From the NCBI RefSeq assembly GCF_003255815.1, contig NC_037680.1:16650547-16714546 (forward strand): a stretch of 64,000 nucleotides of DNA, given 5' to 3'. The stretch is from Theropithecus gelada. Lineage: Eukaryota; Chordata; Mammalia; Primates; Cercopithecidae. The translations under genes were made by a program, and so were the position numbers. This document shows, piece by piece, positions 46,401 through 61,100 of the stretch. Numbering within the stretch: the first letter of the stretch is position 1; every line of letters begins with the position of its first letter. The notes below the pieces were generated by a model, which was not told the DNA's origin, searched no databases, and saw only the letters and a program-made list of their open reading frames with translations.

Positions 46401-49180
46401 CTCTGTGAGTTGCATTCACATGTCACAATGCAGTTTCTCAGAACGCTTCTTTCCAGTTTTAATCTGAGGATATTTCCTTTTTCACCATTGTCCTCCATGG
46501 GCTTCCAAATATCACTTTGCAAATTCCACGAGAACAGTCTTAGCGAACCGCTTCATGAGGAGAGAGGTGTAACTCTGTTAGATGAATTCACAGATCACAA
46601 AGGAGTTTCTCAGAAAGTTTCTTTCTCATTTTTACCGGAGGATATTTCCAATGGCCCTACAGTCCTCTAAGGGATACGAAATATCAGTTCTCAGATTGCA
46701 AAAAAACCTGGCTAGCCAACGGATCCTGGAAATACAGCTGTAACTCAGTGAGTTGAATGCACACATCAAAAAGTAGTTTCTCAGAAAGTGTCTTTCTTTT
46801 GTGAGCTGAGGTGATTTGTGGTCTCGGAGCGCCACCTTGTGTCTTATTGCAGAATCTGCGAAAACACTGTTAGCAAGCTTCTCAATGAAAACGATGATGT
46901 AACCCTGGGAGCTGAATTCACCCACACCAAAGGAGTTTCTAAGAAAGCTTCTCTGCAGATTTGTCTGAGGTTCTTTCATGATTCACCATGGGATTCAACG
47001 ATATCCAGGATATCACTTCTGAGATTCCACAAACACAGTGCTAGCAAACTCCTCCATGAAAGAGTGGTGTAACACTGTGAAATGAATTCACACATCACAA
47101 AGCGGTTTCTCAGAAAGCTTCATTCCAGTTTTTCTCGGAGGATATTTCCTTTCTCCTTCTACTCTTCATTCGCATATGAAATATCAGTTCTGAAAATCCA
47201 CAAAAACAGGTCTAGAAAACGGCTGCACGAAATAATGGTGTAACTCTGGGAGACGAAGTCACATTTCAGAAAGCAATTTCTCGGGAAACTTCTTTCACGT
47301 TTTTATCTCAGTACATCTCCTTTGTCACTGTAAGCTGCATAGCGCTAAGAAGTATCCTGTGGCAGATTTCAAGAAAACTGTGATAGCAAACTGATGCCTG
47401 AGGAGAAATGTGTAACTCTGTGAGTTGCATTCACACATCTCATTGCAGTGTCTCAGAACGCTTCTTTCCAATTTTAATCTAAGGATATTTTCTTTTTCAC
47501 CATACCTTTCAATGAGCTCCCAAATATAACTTTGCCATAGCCCTCAATGAGCTCCCAAATATCACTTTGCAGAATCCACGAACACAGTGATAGCAAACTG
47601 ATGCCTGAAGAAAAATGTGTAACTCTGTGGGTTCCGTTCACACATCGCAGTGCAGTTTTTCAGAACGCTTCTTTCCAGTTTTAATCTGAGGATATTTCCT
47701 TTTTCACCATAGGTTTCAATGAGCTCCCAAATATCACTTTGCAGAATCCATGAACATAGTGTTAGCAACCTGATGTCTGAAGAGAAATTTGTAACTCTGT
47801 GAGTTGCATTCACATATCGCAGTGCAGTTTCTCAGAACTCTTCTTTCCAGTTTTAATCTGAGGACATTTCCTTTTTCACCATAGCTCTCAATGAGCTCTC
47901 AAATATCACTTTGCAGAATCTATGAACATAGTGTTAGCAACCTGATGCCTGAAGAGAAATTTGTAACTCTGTGAGTTGCATTCACACATCGCAGTGCAGT
48001 TTCTCAGAACACTTCTTTCCAGGTTTAATCTGAGGACATTTCCTTTTTCACCATAGCTCTCAATGAGCTCCCAAATATCACTTTGCAGAATCCACGAACA
48101 GAGTGTTAGCAAACTGCTTCGTGAAGACAAAGTTGTAACGCGGTGAGATGAGATGAATTCACATATCACAAAGAAGTTTCTCAGAAAGCTACTTTCTAGT
48201 TTTTATTTGAGGATATTTCCTTTGTCACCTTAAGCTTCATTGTGCTAAGAAATATCCCAATGCAGATTTCAAGAAAACAGTGTTAGCAAATGGATCAATG
48301 AAAAGGAAAGTGTAACTCTGTGAGTTTTATTCACATGTCACAATGTAGTTTCTCAGAAGGCTTCTTTCCAGGTTTTATCTGAGGATATTTCCTTTTTCAC
48401 CATAGCCCTCCATGGGCTCCTAAATATCACTTTGCCAATTCCACGAGAACAGTCTCAGCGAACGGCTTCATGAGGAGAGAGGTGTAACTCTGTGAGATGA
48501 ATTCACAGATCACAAAGAAGTTTCTCCAAAAGCTTCTTTCTCATTTTTATCGGAGGACATTTCCTTTGGCCCTATATTCTTCCAAGGGATCCGAAATGTC
48601 GGTTCTCAGATTCCATAAAAACCGGGCTAGCCAACGGATCCACGAAATACAGCTGTAACTCAGTGAGTTGAATGCACACATCACAAAGCAGTTTCTCAGA
48701 AAGCTTATTTCTTTTGTGAGCTGAGGTTATTTGTGGTCTCGGGGCGCCACCGTGTGTCTTATTGCAGATTCTGCGAAAACACTGTTAGCAAGCTTCTCAA
48801 TGAAAATGATGTAACTCTGTGAGATAAATTCAGCCACAACAAAGAAGTTTCTGACAAGGCTTCTCTGCAGATTTGTCTGAGGATATTTCATTATTCACCA
48901 TGGCATTCAACCATAGCCAAGGTATCCCTTCTGAGATTCCACAAAACCAGTGCTAGCAAACTCCTCCATGAGAGAGTGGGGTAACACTGTGAAATGAATT
49001 CACATATCACAAAGCAGTTTCTCAGAAAGCTTCATTCCGGTTTTTCTCGGAGGATATTTCCTTTGTCCTTATAGACTTCCAACCCATCCAAAATATCAGT
49101 TCTCAGAATCCACACGAACAGTGCTAGCAAACGACTGCACGAAATAGTGGTGTAACTCTGTGAGATGAAGTCACATATCA
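43481..49180 (+). repeat. Alpha satellite zone D: complex repeat with a deviant marker monomer
   Basis: A deviant, shortened monomer with GAGCTGAGGT / TTTGTGGTCTC / GCGCCACC in place of the usual middle occurs near 43521, 45286, 46815 and 48731 (steps about 1765, 1529 and 1916 bp). It is followed each time by a monomer with GGTTCTTTCATGATTCACCA (or a close variant) and then one with a TTTTTCTCGGAGG segment. Between markers lie runs of nearly identical monomers with CGCAGTGCAGTTTCTCAGAA and TGATGCCTGAAGAGAAATGT. The repeated order shows a higher-order repeat whose inner run varies in copy number. Confidence 0.8.
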
Positions 49181-52100
49181 GAAAGCAATTTCTCAGAAAG
49201 CTTCCTTCAGGTTTTTATCTGAGAATATTTCCTTTGTCACCGTAAGCTGCATAGCGCTAAGAAGTATCCCGTTGTAGATTTCAAGAAAACTGTGTCAGCA
49301 AACTGATCACTGAAGAGAAAAGCGTAACTCTGAGAGTTGCATTCACACAGCGCAATGCAGTCTCTCAGAACGCTTCTTTCCAGTTTTTATCTGAGAAGAT
49401 TTCCTTTTTCAACCTAACCCTCCATGAGCTCCCGAATATCACTTTCCAGAATCCACGAAAACAGTGTTAGCAAACTGCCACAAGAAGGGAAAGGTGAATC
49501 TCTGTGTGATGAATTCACACATCAGAAAGCAATATCTGAGAAAGCTTCTTTCTAGTTATTATCTGAGGATATTTCCGTTTTCACCATAGGCCTCAATGCG
49601 CTCCCAAATATCACTTTGCAGATTCCACGGAAACAGTGTTAGCAAAGTGCTTCATGAAAACTAAGTAGTAACCCTGTGAGGTGAATGCACATATCACAAA
49701 GAAGTTTTTCACCAAGCTTGTTTCAGGCTTTTAATGGAGGATATTTCCTTTATCAGTGTAGGCCTCAATGCGATCCAAAGTAGCCCTTCTCAGGTTCCTC
49801 AAAGACAGTGTTAATCGACTGCTCCATGAAACGTAAATGTAACTCTGTGAGATGAAGTCACATATCATAAAGCAATTTCTCAGAAAGCTTCTTGCAGGTT
49901 TTCATCTGAGAATATTTTCTTTGTCCTTATAGTCTTCAAAGCGATCCGAAATATAAGTTCCCAGATTCTAGAAAAACAGGGCTAGCAAACGGATGCACGA
50001 ATTACAGGTTTAACTGAGTGAGTTGAATTCACACATCCCAAAGTAATTTGTCAGAAATCTTGTTTCCAATTTTTCTCTGTGGATATTACCTTTGGCACAA
50101 TAAGCTTCATTGCACTAAGAAGTATCAGATGGCAGATTTCAAGAAAACTGTGTTAACAAACTGATCGATGAAGAGAAATGTGTATCTCTCTGAGTTGGAT
50201 TCACACGTCACATTGTAGTTTCTCAGAACGCTTCTTTCCTGTTTTTATCTTTGGATATTTTATTTTCCAATGGAGCCCTCAATGCTCTCCCAATTATCAC
50301 TTTGCAGATTCCATGAAAACAATGTTAGCAAACTACTACAAGAAGGGAAAGGTAAATATCTGTGTGATGAATACAGACATCAGAAAGATAGTTCTCAGAA
50401 AGCTTCTGTCTAGTTGTTAACTGAGGATACTTCCTTTTTCACCATAGGTCTCAATGCGCTCCCAAATATCACTGAACAGATTCCACGAAAACAGTGTTAG
50501 CTAACTGCTTCATGAAGACTGAGTGGTAACTCTGTGAGATGAATTCACATGTCACAAAGAAGTTTCTCAGAAAGTGTCTTTCACGCTTTTAATTGAGGAT
50601 ATTTCTTTATCAGCATAGGTCTCAATGCCATCCAAAGTATGCTATCTCAGCTTCCCCAAAGACAGTGATAATAGACTGCTCCATGAAAGGAAAGTGTAAC
50701 TCTGTGAGATGAATTCACACATCACAAAGCAGTTTCTCAGAAAGCTCCTTTTTAGTATTTATCTGAGCATATTTCCTTTGTCCTTATACTCTTCAAAGCG
50801 ATCTGAAACATCAGTTCCCAGATTCCAGAAAAGCAGAGCTAGCAAAAGGCTCCATGAAATAAAGGTGTAACTGAGTGTGCTGAATTCACACATCACAAAG
50901 CAGTTTCTCAGAACGCTTCTTTCTAGTTTTTCTCTAAGGATATTTCCTTTGTCACCGTAAGCTTCATTGCGCTAAGTATCCCATTACAGATTTCAAGAAA
51001 ACTGTGTTAGCAAACTGATCAATGAAAAGAAAAGTGGAACTCTGTGAGTTGCATTCACACATCACAATGCAGTTTCTCAGAACGCTTCCTTCCAGTATGT
51101 ATCTGTGGATATTATCTTTTTCACCATATTCCTCAATGTGCTTCCAAATATCACTTTGCAGACTCCACAAGAACCGTTTTAGAAATGGCTTCGTGAAGGT
51201 ACGGTTGTAACTCTTTGAGATGAATTCACACATCACAACGAAGTTTCACAGAAAGCTTCTTTCTCGTTTTTATCTGAGGACATTTCCTTTGCCCGTATAG
51301 TCTTCAAAGCGATCTGAAATATCAGTTCTCAGATTCCAGAAAAACAGGACTGGCAAACGGCTCCTCGAAATACAGGTGTAACTCAGTGAGTTGAATTCAC
51401 ACATCAAAAAGCAGTTTCTCAGAAAGGTTCTTTCCAGTTTTTCTCTGAGGATATTTCCTTTGACACAATAAGCTTCATTGTGCTAAGAAGTATCAGATGG
51501 CAGATTTCAAGAAAACTGTGTTAGCAAACTGATCGATGAAGAGAAATGTGTATCTCTCTGAGTTGGATTCACACATCACAATGCTGTTTCTCTGAACGCT
51601 TCTTTCCTGGTTTTATCTGTGGATATTTCATTTTCCACCGGAGCCCTCAAAGCGCTTCCAAATATCACTTCTCAAGTTCCACGAAAACAATGTTAGCAAA
51701 CTACTACAAGAAGGGAAAGGTGAATCTCTGTGTGATTAATACACACATCAGAAAGCTAGTTCTCACAAAGCTTGTTTCTGGTTATTATCTGAGGAGACTT
51801 CCTTTTTCACCAGAGGACTGAATGCACTCCTAAATATCACTGAACAGATTCCACGAAAACAGTGTTAGCAAACTGCTTCATGAAGACTAAGTTGTAACTC
51901 TGTGAGATGAATTCCAATATCACAAAGAAGTTTCTGAGAAAGCTTCTTTCACGTTTTTAATTGATGATATTTCTTTATAAGCTTAGGCCTCAATGCCATC
52001 CAAAATATGCCTTCTCAGCTTCCCCAAAGACAGTGGTAATAGACTGCTTCATGAAAGGAAAGTGTAACTCTGTGAGATGAATTAACATATCACAAAGTAG

Positions 52101-55100
52101 TTTCTCAGAAAGCTCCTTTTTAGTTTTTATCTGAGCATATTTCCTTTGTCCTTATAGTCTACAAAGCGATCCAAAACATCAGTTCCCATATTACAGAAAA
52201 TCAGGGCTAACAAAATGTTCCAGGAAATACAGGTGTAACTCAGTGAGTTGAATTCACACATCACAAAGCAGTTTCTCAGAAACCTTCTTTCCAGTTTTTC
52301 TCTGTGGATATTTCCTTTGTCCTTATAGTCTTCAAAGTGATCCGAAATATCAGTTCCCAGATTCCAGAAAAATAGGGCTAGCAAAAGGTTCCACGAAATA
52401 CAGGTGTAACTCAGTGAGTTGAATTCACACATCACAAAGCAGTTTCTCGGAAAGCTTCTTTCCAGTTTTTCTCTGAGGATATTTCCTTTGTGTCCGTTAG
52501 CTTCATTGCGCTAAGAAGTATCCCATTACAGATTTCAAGAAAACTGTGTTAGCACACTGATCAATGAAGAGAATAGTGTAACTCTGTGATTTGCATTCAC
52601 ACGTCACAATGGAGTTTCTCAGAACGCTTCTTTCCAGTTTGTATCTGTGGACATTTTCTTTTTCACCATAGTCCTCAATGTGCTTCCAAGTACCACTTTG
52701 TAGACTCCACCAGAACAGTGTTAGGAAATGGCTTCATGAAGAGAAAGATGTAAGTCTCTGAGATGAATTCACACATCACAACGAAGTTTCTCAGAAAGCT
52801 TCTGTCTCGTTTTTATCTGAGGATATTTCCTTTGGCAGTATAGTCTTCAAAGATATCATTTCCCAGTTTCCAGAAAAACAGGGCTAGCAAACGGCACCAC
52901 AAAATACAGGTGTAACTCAGTGAGTTGAATTCACACATCACAGAGCAGTTTCTCAGAAAGCTTCTTTACAGTATTTCTCTGAGGATATTTCCTTTGACAC
53001 AAAAAGCTTCATTGCACTAGAAGTATCAGATATCAGATTTCAAGAAAACTGTGTTAGCAAACTGATCGATGAAGAGAAATGTGTATCTCTGTGAGTTGGA
53101 TTCACACATCACAATGCAGTTTCTTAGAACACTTCTTTCCTGTTTTTATCTGTAGATATTTCATTTTCCAACGGAGCCCTCAATCCACTCCCAATTATCA
53201 CTTTGCAGATTCCATGAAAACAATGTTAGCAAACTACTACAAGAAGGGAAAGGTGAATATCTGTGTGTTGAATACAGACATCAGAAAACTAGTTCACAGA
53301 AAGCTTCTTTCTAGTTATTATCTGAGGATACTTCCTTTTTCACCATAGGCCTCAATGCACTCCAAAATATCACTGAACAGATTCCACGAAAACAGTGTTA
53401 GCAAACTGCTTCATGAAAACTAAGTTGTAACTCTGTGAGAGGAATTCACGTATCACAATGAAGTTTTTCAGAAAGTTTCTTTCACCCTTTTAATTGAGGA
53501 TATTTCTTTATCAGCGTAGGCCTCACTGCCATACAAAATTTGCCTTCTCAGCTTCCCCAGTGACAGTGATAATAGACTGCTCCACGAAAGGAAAGTGGAA
53601 CTCTGTGAGATGAATTCACACATCACAAAGCCATTTCTCAGAAAGCTCCATTTTAGTTTTTATCTGAGGATATTTCCTTTGTCCTTATAGTCTTCAAGGC
53701 AATCCGAAACATCAGTTCCCAGATTCCAGAAAAACCAGGCTATCAAATGGCTCCACGAAATACAAGTGTAACTCAGAGAGTTGAATTCACACATCATAGA
53801 GCAATTTCTCAGAACGCTTCTTTCTTGTTTTCCTCTGAGGATATATCCTTTGTCACCATAAGCTTCATTACGCTAAGAAGTATCCCATCACAGATTTCAA
53901 GAAAACTGTGCTACCAAACTGATCAATGAAGAGAAAAGTGTAATTCTGTGAGTTGCATTCACACATCACAATGCAGTTTCTCAGAACGCTTCTTTCATGT
54001 TTGTATCTGTGGATATTTTCTTTATCACCATAGTCCTCAGGGCGCTTCCAAATATCACTTTGCAGACTCCACGAGAACAGTGTTAGGAAATGGCTTGAAG
54101 GGAAGGATGTAACTCTCTGAGATGAATTCACTCATCACAACGAAGTTTCTCAGAAAGATTCTTTCTCGTTTTTATCTGAGAATATTTCCTTTGGCCGTAT
54201 AGTCTTCAAAGCGATCTGAAATATCAGTTCTCAGATTCCACAAAAACAGTACTGGCAAACGGCTCCTCAAAATACAGGTGTAACTCAGTGAGTTGAATTC
54301 ACACATCACAAAGCAGTTTCTCAGAAAGTTTCTTTCCAGTTTCTCTCTGAGGATATTTCCTTTGGCACAATAAGCTTCATTGCGCTAAGAATTATCAGAT
54401 GGCAGATTTCAAGAAAACTGTGTTAGCAAACTGATGGATGAAAAGAAATGTGTATCTCTTTGAGTTGGATTCACACATCACAGTGCAGTTTCTCAGAACC
54501 CTTCTTTCCTGTTTTTATCTGTGGATATTTCATTTTCCACCAGAGCCCTCAATGCGCTCCCAAATATCACAGAACAGATTCCACGAAAACAGTGTTAGCA
54601 AACTGATTCATGAAGACTGAGTTGTAACTCTGTGAGATGAATTCACCTATCACAAAGGAGTTTCTCAGAAAGTGGCTTTCACGCTTTTAATTGAGGATAT
54701 TTCTTTACCAGCGTAGGTCTCAATGCCATCCAAAGTATGCTATCTCAGCTTCCCCAAAGACAGTGGTAATAGACTGCTCCATGAAAGGAAAGTGGAACTC
54801 TGTGAGATGAATTCACACATCACAAAGCAGTTTCTCAGAAAGCTCCTTTTTAGTTTTTATGTGAGGATATTTCCTTTGTCCTTATAGTCTTTAAAGCAAT
54901 CCACAACATGAGTTCCCAGATTCCAGAAAAACATGGCTAGCAAACGGGTTCACCAAATACCGGTGTAACTCAGTGAGTTGAATACACACATCACAAAGCA
55001 GTTTCTCAGAACGCTTCTTTCTTGTTTTTCTCTGAGGATATTTCCTTTGTGACCGTAATCTTCATTGTGCTAAGAAGTGTCTCATTACAGATTTCAAGAA

Positions 55101-58100
55101 AACTGTGTTAGCAAACTGATCAATGAAAAGAAAAGTGTAACTCTGTGAGTTGCATTCACACATCACAATGCAGTTTCTCAGAACGCTTCTTTCATGTTTG
55201 TATCTGTGCATATTATCTTTTTCACCATATTCCTCAATGTGCTTCCAAATATCACTTTGCAGACTCCACGAGAACAGTGTTAGGAAATGGCTTCGTGAAG
55301 GGAAAGATGTAACTCTCTGAGATGAATTCACACATCACAACGAAGTTTCTCAGAAAGCTTCTTTCTCGTTTTTATCTGAGGATATTTTCTTTGGCCGTAT
55401 AGTCTTCAAAGCTATCATAAATATCATTTCCCAGTTTCCAGAAAAACAGGGCTAGCAAACGGCACCACAAAATACAAGTAGAACTGAGTGAGTTGAATTC
55501 ACACATCACAGAGCAGTTTCTCAGAAAGCTTCTTTACAGTATTTCTCTGAGGATATTTGCTTTGGCACAATAAGCTTCATTGAGCTAAGAAGTATCAGAT
55601 ATCAGATTTCAAGAAAACTGTGTTAGCAAACTGATCGATGAAGAGAAATGTGTATCTCTGTGAGTTGGATTCACACATCACAATGAAGTTTCTCAGAATG
55701 CTTTTTTCCTGTTTTTATATTTCATTTTCCACTGGAGCCCTCAATGCGCTCAAAATTATCACTTTGCAGATTCCATGAAAACAATGTTAGCAAACTACTA
55801 CAAGAAGGGAAAGGTGAATCTCTGTGTGATGAATACAGACACCAGAAAGCTAGTTCACAGAAAGCTTCTTTCTAGTTATTGTCTGAGGAAACTTCGTTTT
55901 TCAACATAAGCCTCAATGCGCTCCCAAATAACACAGAATAGATTCCACGATAACAGTGTTAGCAAACTGCTTCATGAAAAATAAGTTGTAACTCTGTGAG
56001 ATGAATTCACATATCACAAAGATGTTTCTCAGAAAGCTTCTTTCACGTTTTTAATTGAGGATTTTTTTTATCAGCGTAGACCTCAATGCCATCCAAAGTA
56101 TGCCTTCTCAGCTTCCCCAGTGACAGTGGTAATAGACTGTTCTATGAAAGGAATGTGTAACTCTGTGAAATGAATTAACACATCACAAAGCCGTTTCTCA
56201 GTAAGCTCCTTTTTATTTTTTTTCTGAGGATATTTTCTTTGTCCTTATAGTCTTAAAAGCGATCTGAAATATCAGTTCCCAGATTCCAGAAAAACAGGGC
56301 TAGCAAACGGATGCACGAATTACAGGTGTAACTGAGTGAGTTGAATTCACACATCACAAAGTAATTTCTCAGAAAGGTTCTTTCCATTTTTTCTCTGAGG
56401 TTATTTCCTTTGGTACAATAAGCTTCATGGCGCTAAGAATTATCAGATGGCAGATTTCAAGAAAACTGTGTTAGCAAACTGATGGATGAAGAGAAATGTG
56501 TATCTCTCTGAGGTGGATTCACACATCACAGTGCAGTTTCTCAGAACGTTTCTTTCCTGTTTTTATCTGTGGCTACTTCATTTTCCACCGGAGCCCTCAA
56601 TACGCTCCCAATTATCACTTTGCAGATTCCATGAAAACAATGTTAGCAAACTACTACAAGAAGGGAAAGATCAATATCTGTGTGTTGAATACAGACATCA
56701 GAAAGCTAGTTCACCGAAAGCTTATTTCTATTTATTATCTGAGGATACTTAATTTTGCAAAATAGGCCTCAATGCGCTCCCAAATATCACTGAAGAGATT
56801 TCACGAAAACAGTGTTAGCAAACTGCTTCATGCAGACGAAGTTGTAACTCTGTGAGTTGAATTCACATATCACAAAGATGTTTCTCAGAAAGCTTCTTTC
56901 TCATTTTTAATTGAGGATATTTCTTTATCAGCGTAGGCATCTAATGCGTCAAAAGTATACCTTCTCAGCTTCCCAAAAGACAGTGGTAATAGACTGCTCC
57001 ATGAAAGGAAAGTGGAACTCTGTGAGATGAATTCACACATCACAAAGCAGTTTCTCAGAAAGCTCCTTTTAGTTTTTATCTGAGGATATTTCCTTTGTCC
57101 TTATACTCTTCAAAGCCATCTGAAACATCATTTCCCAGATTCCAGAAAAACAGGGCTAGCAAACGGCTCCACGATATACAGGTGTAACTCAGAGAGTTGA
57201 ATTCACACATCACAGAGCAGTTTCTCAGAACACCTCTTTCTAGTTTTTCTCTGAGGATATTTCCTTTGTCACCATAAGCTTCATTGCACTAAGAAGTATC
57301 CCATTACAGATTTCAGGAAAACTGTGCTACCAAACTGATCAATGAAGAGAAAAGTGTAATTCTGTGAGTTGCATTCACACATCACAATGCAGTTTCTCAG
57401 AACGCTTCTTTCCAGTTTGTATCTGTGGATATTATCTTTTTCACCATAGTCCTCAATGCGCTTCCAAATATCACTTTGCAGACTCCACGAGAACAGTGTT
57501 AGGAAATGGCTTCGTGAAGGGAAAGATGTAACTCTCTGAGATGAATTCACACATCACAACGAAGTTTCTCAGAAAGCTTCTTTCTGGTTTTTAACTGAGG
57601 ATATTTCTTTTGGCTGTATAGTCTTCAAAGCGATCTGAAATATCAGTTCTCAGATTCCACAAAAACAGGACTGGCAAAGGGCTCCTCGAAATACAGGTGT
57701 AACTCAGTGAGATGAATTCACACATCACAAAGCAGTTTCTCAGAAAGCTTCTTTCCAGTTTCTCTCTGAGGATATTTCCTTTGGCACAATAAGCTACATT
57801 GCTAAGAAATATCAGATGGCAGATTTCAAGAAAACTGTGCTAGCAAACTGATCGATGAAGAGAAATGTGTATCTCTCTGAGTTGGATTCACACATCACAA
57901 TGCAGTTTCTCTGAATGCTTCTTTCCTGTTTTTGTCTGTGGATATTTGCTTTTTCACCAAAGCCCTCAAAGCACTCCCAAATATCACTTTTCAGGTTCCA
58001 CGAAAACAATGTTAGCCAACTACTACAAGAAGGGAAAGGTGAAACTCTGTGTGATGAATTCAGACATCAGAAAGCTAGTTCTCAGAAAGCTTCCTTCTGG

Positions 58101-61100
58101 TTATTATCTGAGGATACTTCTTTTTTCACCATAGAACTGCATGTGCTCCCAAATATCACTGAACAGATTCCACAAAAACAGTGTTAGCAAACTGCTTCAT
58201 GAAGACTACTAAGTTGTAACTCTGTGAGATGAATTCACATATCACGAAGAAGTTTCTTAGAAAGTGGCTTTCACGCTTTTAATTGAGGATTATTTTTTAT
58301 CAACGTAGGTCTCAATGCTATCCAAAGTATGGCTTCTCAGCTTCCCCGAAGACAGTGGTAATAGACTGCTCCATGAAAAGAAAGTGTAACTCCGCGAGAT
58401 GAATTCACACATCACAAAGCAGTTCCTCAGAAAGCTTCTTTTTAGTTTTTATCTGAGGACATTTCCTTTGTCCTTATAGTCTTCAAAGCGATCCGAAACA
58501 TCATTTCTCAGAGTCCAGAAAAACAGGGCTAGCAAACGGCTCCATGAAATACAGGTGTAACTCAGTGAGTTGAATTCACACATCATAGAGCAGTTTCTCA
58601 GAACACTTCTTTCTAGTTTTTCTCTGAGGATATATCCTTTGTCACCATAAGCTTCATTGCGCTAAGAAGTATCCCATTACAGATTTCAAGAAAACTGTGT
58701 TAGCAAACTGATCAATGAAGAGAAAAGTGTAACTCTGTGAGTTGCATTCACACATCACAGTGCAGTTTCTCAAAACGCTTCTTTCATGTTTGTATCTGTG
58801 GATATTTTCTTTTTCACCATAGTCCTCAAAGCACTTCCGAATATCACTTTGCAGACTCCATGAGAACAGTGTTAGGAAATGGCTTCGTGAAGGGAATGAT
58901 GTAACTTGCTGAGATGAATTCACACATCACAAGGAAGTTTCTCAGAAAGCTTCTTTCTCGTTTTTATCTGAGGATATTTCCTTTGGCCGTATAGTCTTCA
59001 AAGCAATCCGAAATATCAGTTCCACAGATTCCACAAAAACAGTACTGGCAAACGGCTCCTCGAAATACAGGTGTAACTCAGTGAGTTGAATTCACACATC
59101 ACAAAGCAGTTTCTCAGAAAGCTCCTTTCCAGTTTCTCTCTGAGGATATTTCCTTTGGCACAATAAGCCTCATTGCGCTAAGAAATATCAGATGGCAGAT
59201 TTCAAGAACACTGTGTTAGCAAACTGATCGATGAAGAGAAATGTGTATCTCTGTGAGTTGGATTCACACATCACAATGCAGTTTCTCTGAATGCTTCTTT
59301 CCTGTTTTTATCTGTGGATATTTGCTTTTTCACCGGAGCCTGCAAAGCGCTCCCAAATATCACTTTGTGGGTTCCACGAAAACAATGTTAACCAACTACT
59401 ACAAGAAGGGAAAGGTGAATCTCTGTGTGATGAATTCAGACATCAGAAAGCTAGTTCTAACAAAGCTTCTTTCTGGTTATTATCTGAAGATACTTCCTTT
59501 TTCACCAAAGGACTGAATGCGCTCCCAAATATCACTGAACAGATTCCACAAAAACAGTGTTAGCAAACTGCTTCATGAAGACTAAGTTGTAACTCTGTGA
59601 GATGAATTCCCATATCACAAAGAAGTGTCTCAGAAAGCTTCTTTCACGTTTTTAATTGAAGATATTTCTTTATCAGCGTAGGTCTCAATGCCCTCCAAAG
59701 TATGCCTTCTCAGCTTCCCCAAAGACAGTGGTAATAGACTGCTCCATGAAAGGAAAGTGGAACTCTGTGAGATGAATTCACACATCACAAAGCAGTTTCT
59801 CAGACAGCTTCTTTTTAGTTTTTATCTGAGATTTCCTTCATCCTTATAGTCTTCAAAGCGATCAGAAATATCAGTTCCCAGATTCCAGAAAAACAGGGCT
59901 AGCAAACGGCTCCACGAAATACAGGTGTAACTCAGTGAGTTGAATTCACACATCACAGAGCAGTTTCTCAGAACGCTTGTTTCTTGTTTTTCTCTGAGGA
60001 TATTTCCTTTGTCACCGTAAGCTTCATTGCGCTAAGAATTAACAGAAGGCAGATTTCAAGAAAATTGTGTAAGCAAACTGATTGATGAAGAGAAATGTGT
60101 ATCTCTGTGAGTTGCATTCACACATCATAATGCAGTTTCTCAGAACGCTTCTTTCCTGTTTTTATCTGTGGATATTTTCATTTTCACTGGAGCCCTAGAT
60201 GAGCTCCCAATTATGACTTTGCAGATTCCATGAAAACAATGTTAGCAAACTACTACAAGAGGGAAAGGTGAATCTGTGTGATGATAACAGACATCAGAAA
60301 GCTTGTTCTCAGAAAGCTTCTTTCTAGTTATTATCTGAGGATGCTTCCTTTTTCAGCACAGGCCTCAATGCTCTCCCAAACATCACTGAACAGGTTACAC
60401 GAAAACAGTGTTAGCAAACCTCTTCATGAAGTCCAAGTTGTAGCTCTGTGAGATGAATTCACATATCACCAAGAAGTTTCTCAAAAAGCTTCTTTGACGT
60501 TTTTAATTGAGGTTATTTTCTTTATCAGCATAGGCCTCAATGCCATCCAAGTATGCCTTCTCAGCTTCCCCAAAGAAGGCGGTAATAGACTGCTCCATGA
60601 ACGGAAAGTGTAACTCTGTGAGATGAATTCACACATCACAAAGCAGTTTCTCAGAAAGCCTCTTTTTTAGTTTTTATCTGAGGATATTTCCTTTGTCCTT
60701 TTAGACTTCTAAGCGATGCTAAATATCAGTTTACAGATTCCACAAAAACAGGGCTAGCAAACGGCTCCACAAAATACAGGTGTAACTCAGTGAGTTGAAT
60801 TCACTCATCACAAAGCAGTTTCACAGAACACTTCAGTCTAGTTTTCCTCTGAGTATATTTCCTTTGTCACCGCAAGCTTCATTGCGCTCTTAAGTATCCC
60901 ATTACAGATTTCAAGAAAACTGTGTTAGCAAACTGATCAATGAAGAGAAAAGTGTAACTCTGTGAGTTGCATTCACACATCACAATGCAGTTTCTCAGAA
61001 CGCTTCTTTCCAGTTTGTATCTGTGGATATTTCCTTTTTCACCATAGCCCTCAATGCGCTTCCAAATATCACTTTGCAGACTCCATGAGAACAGTGTTAG

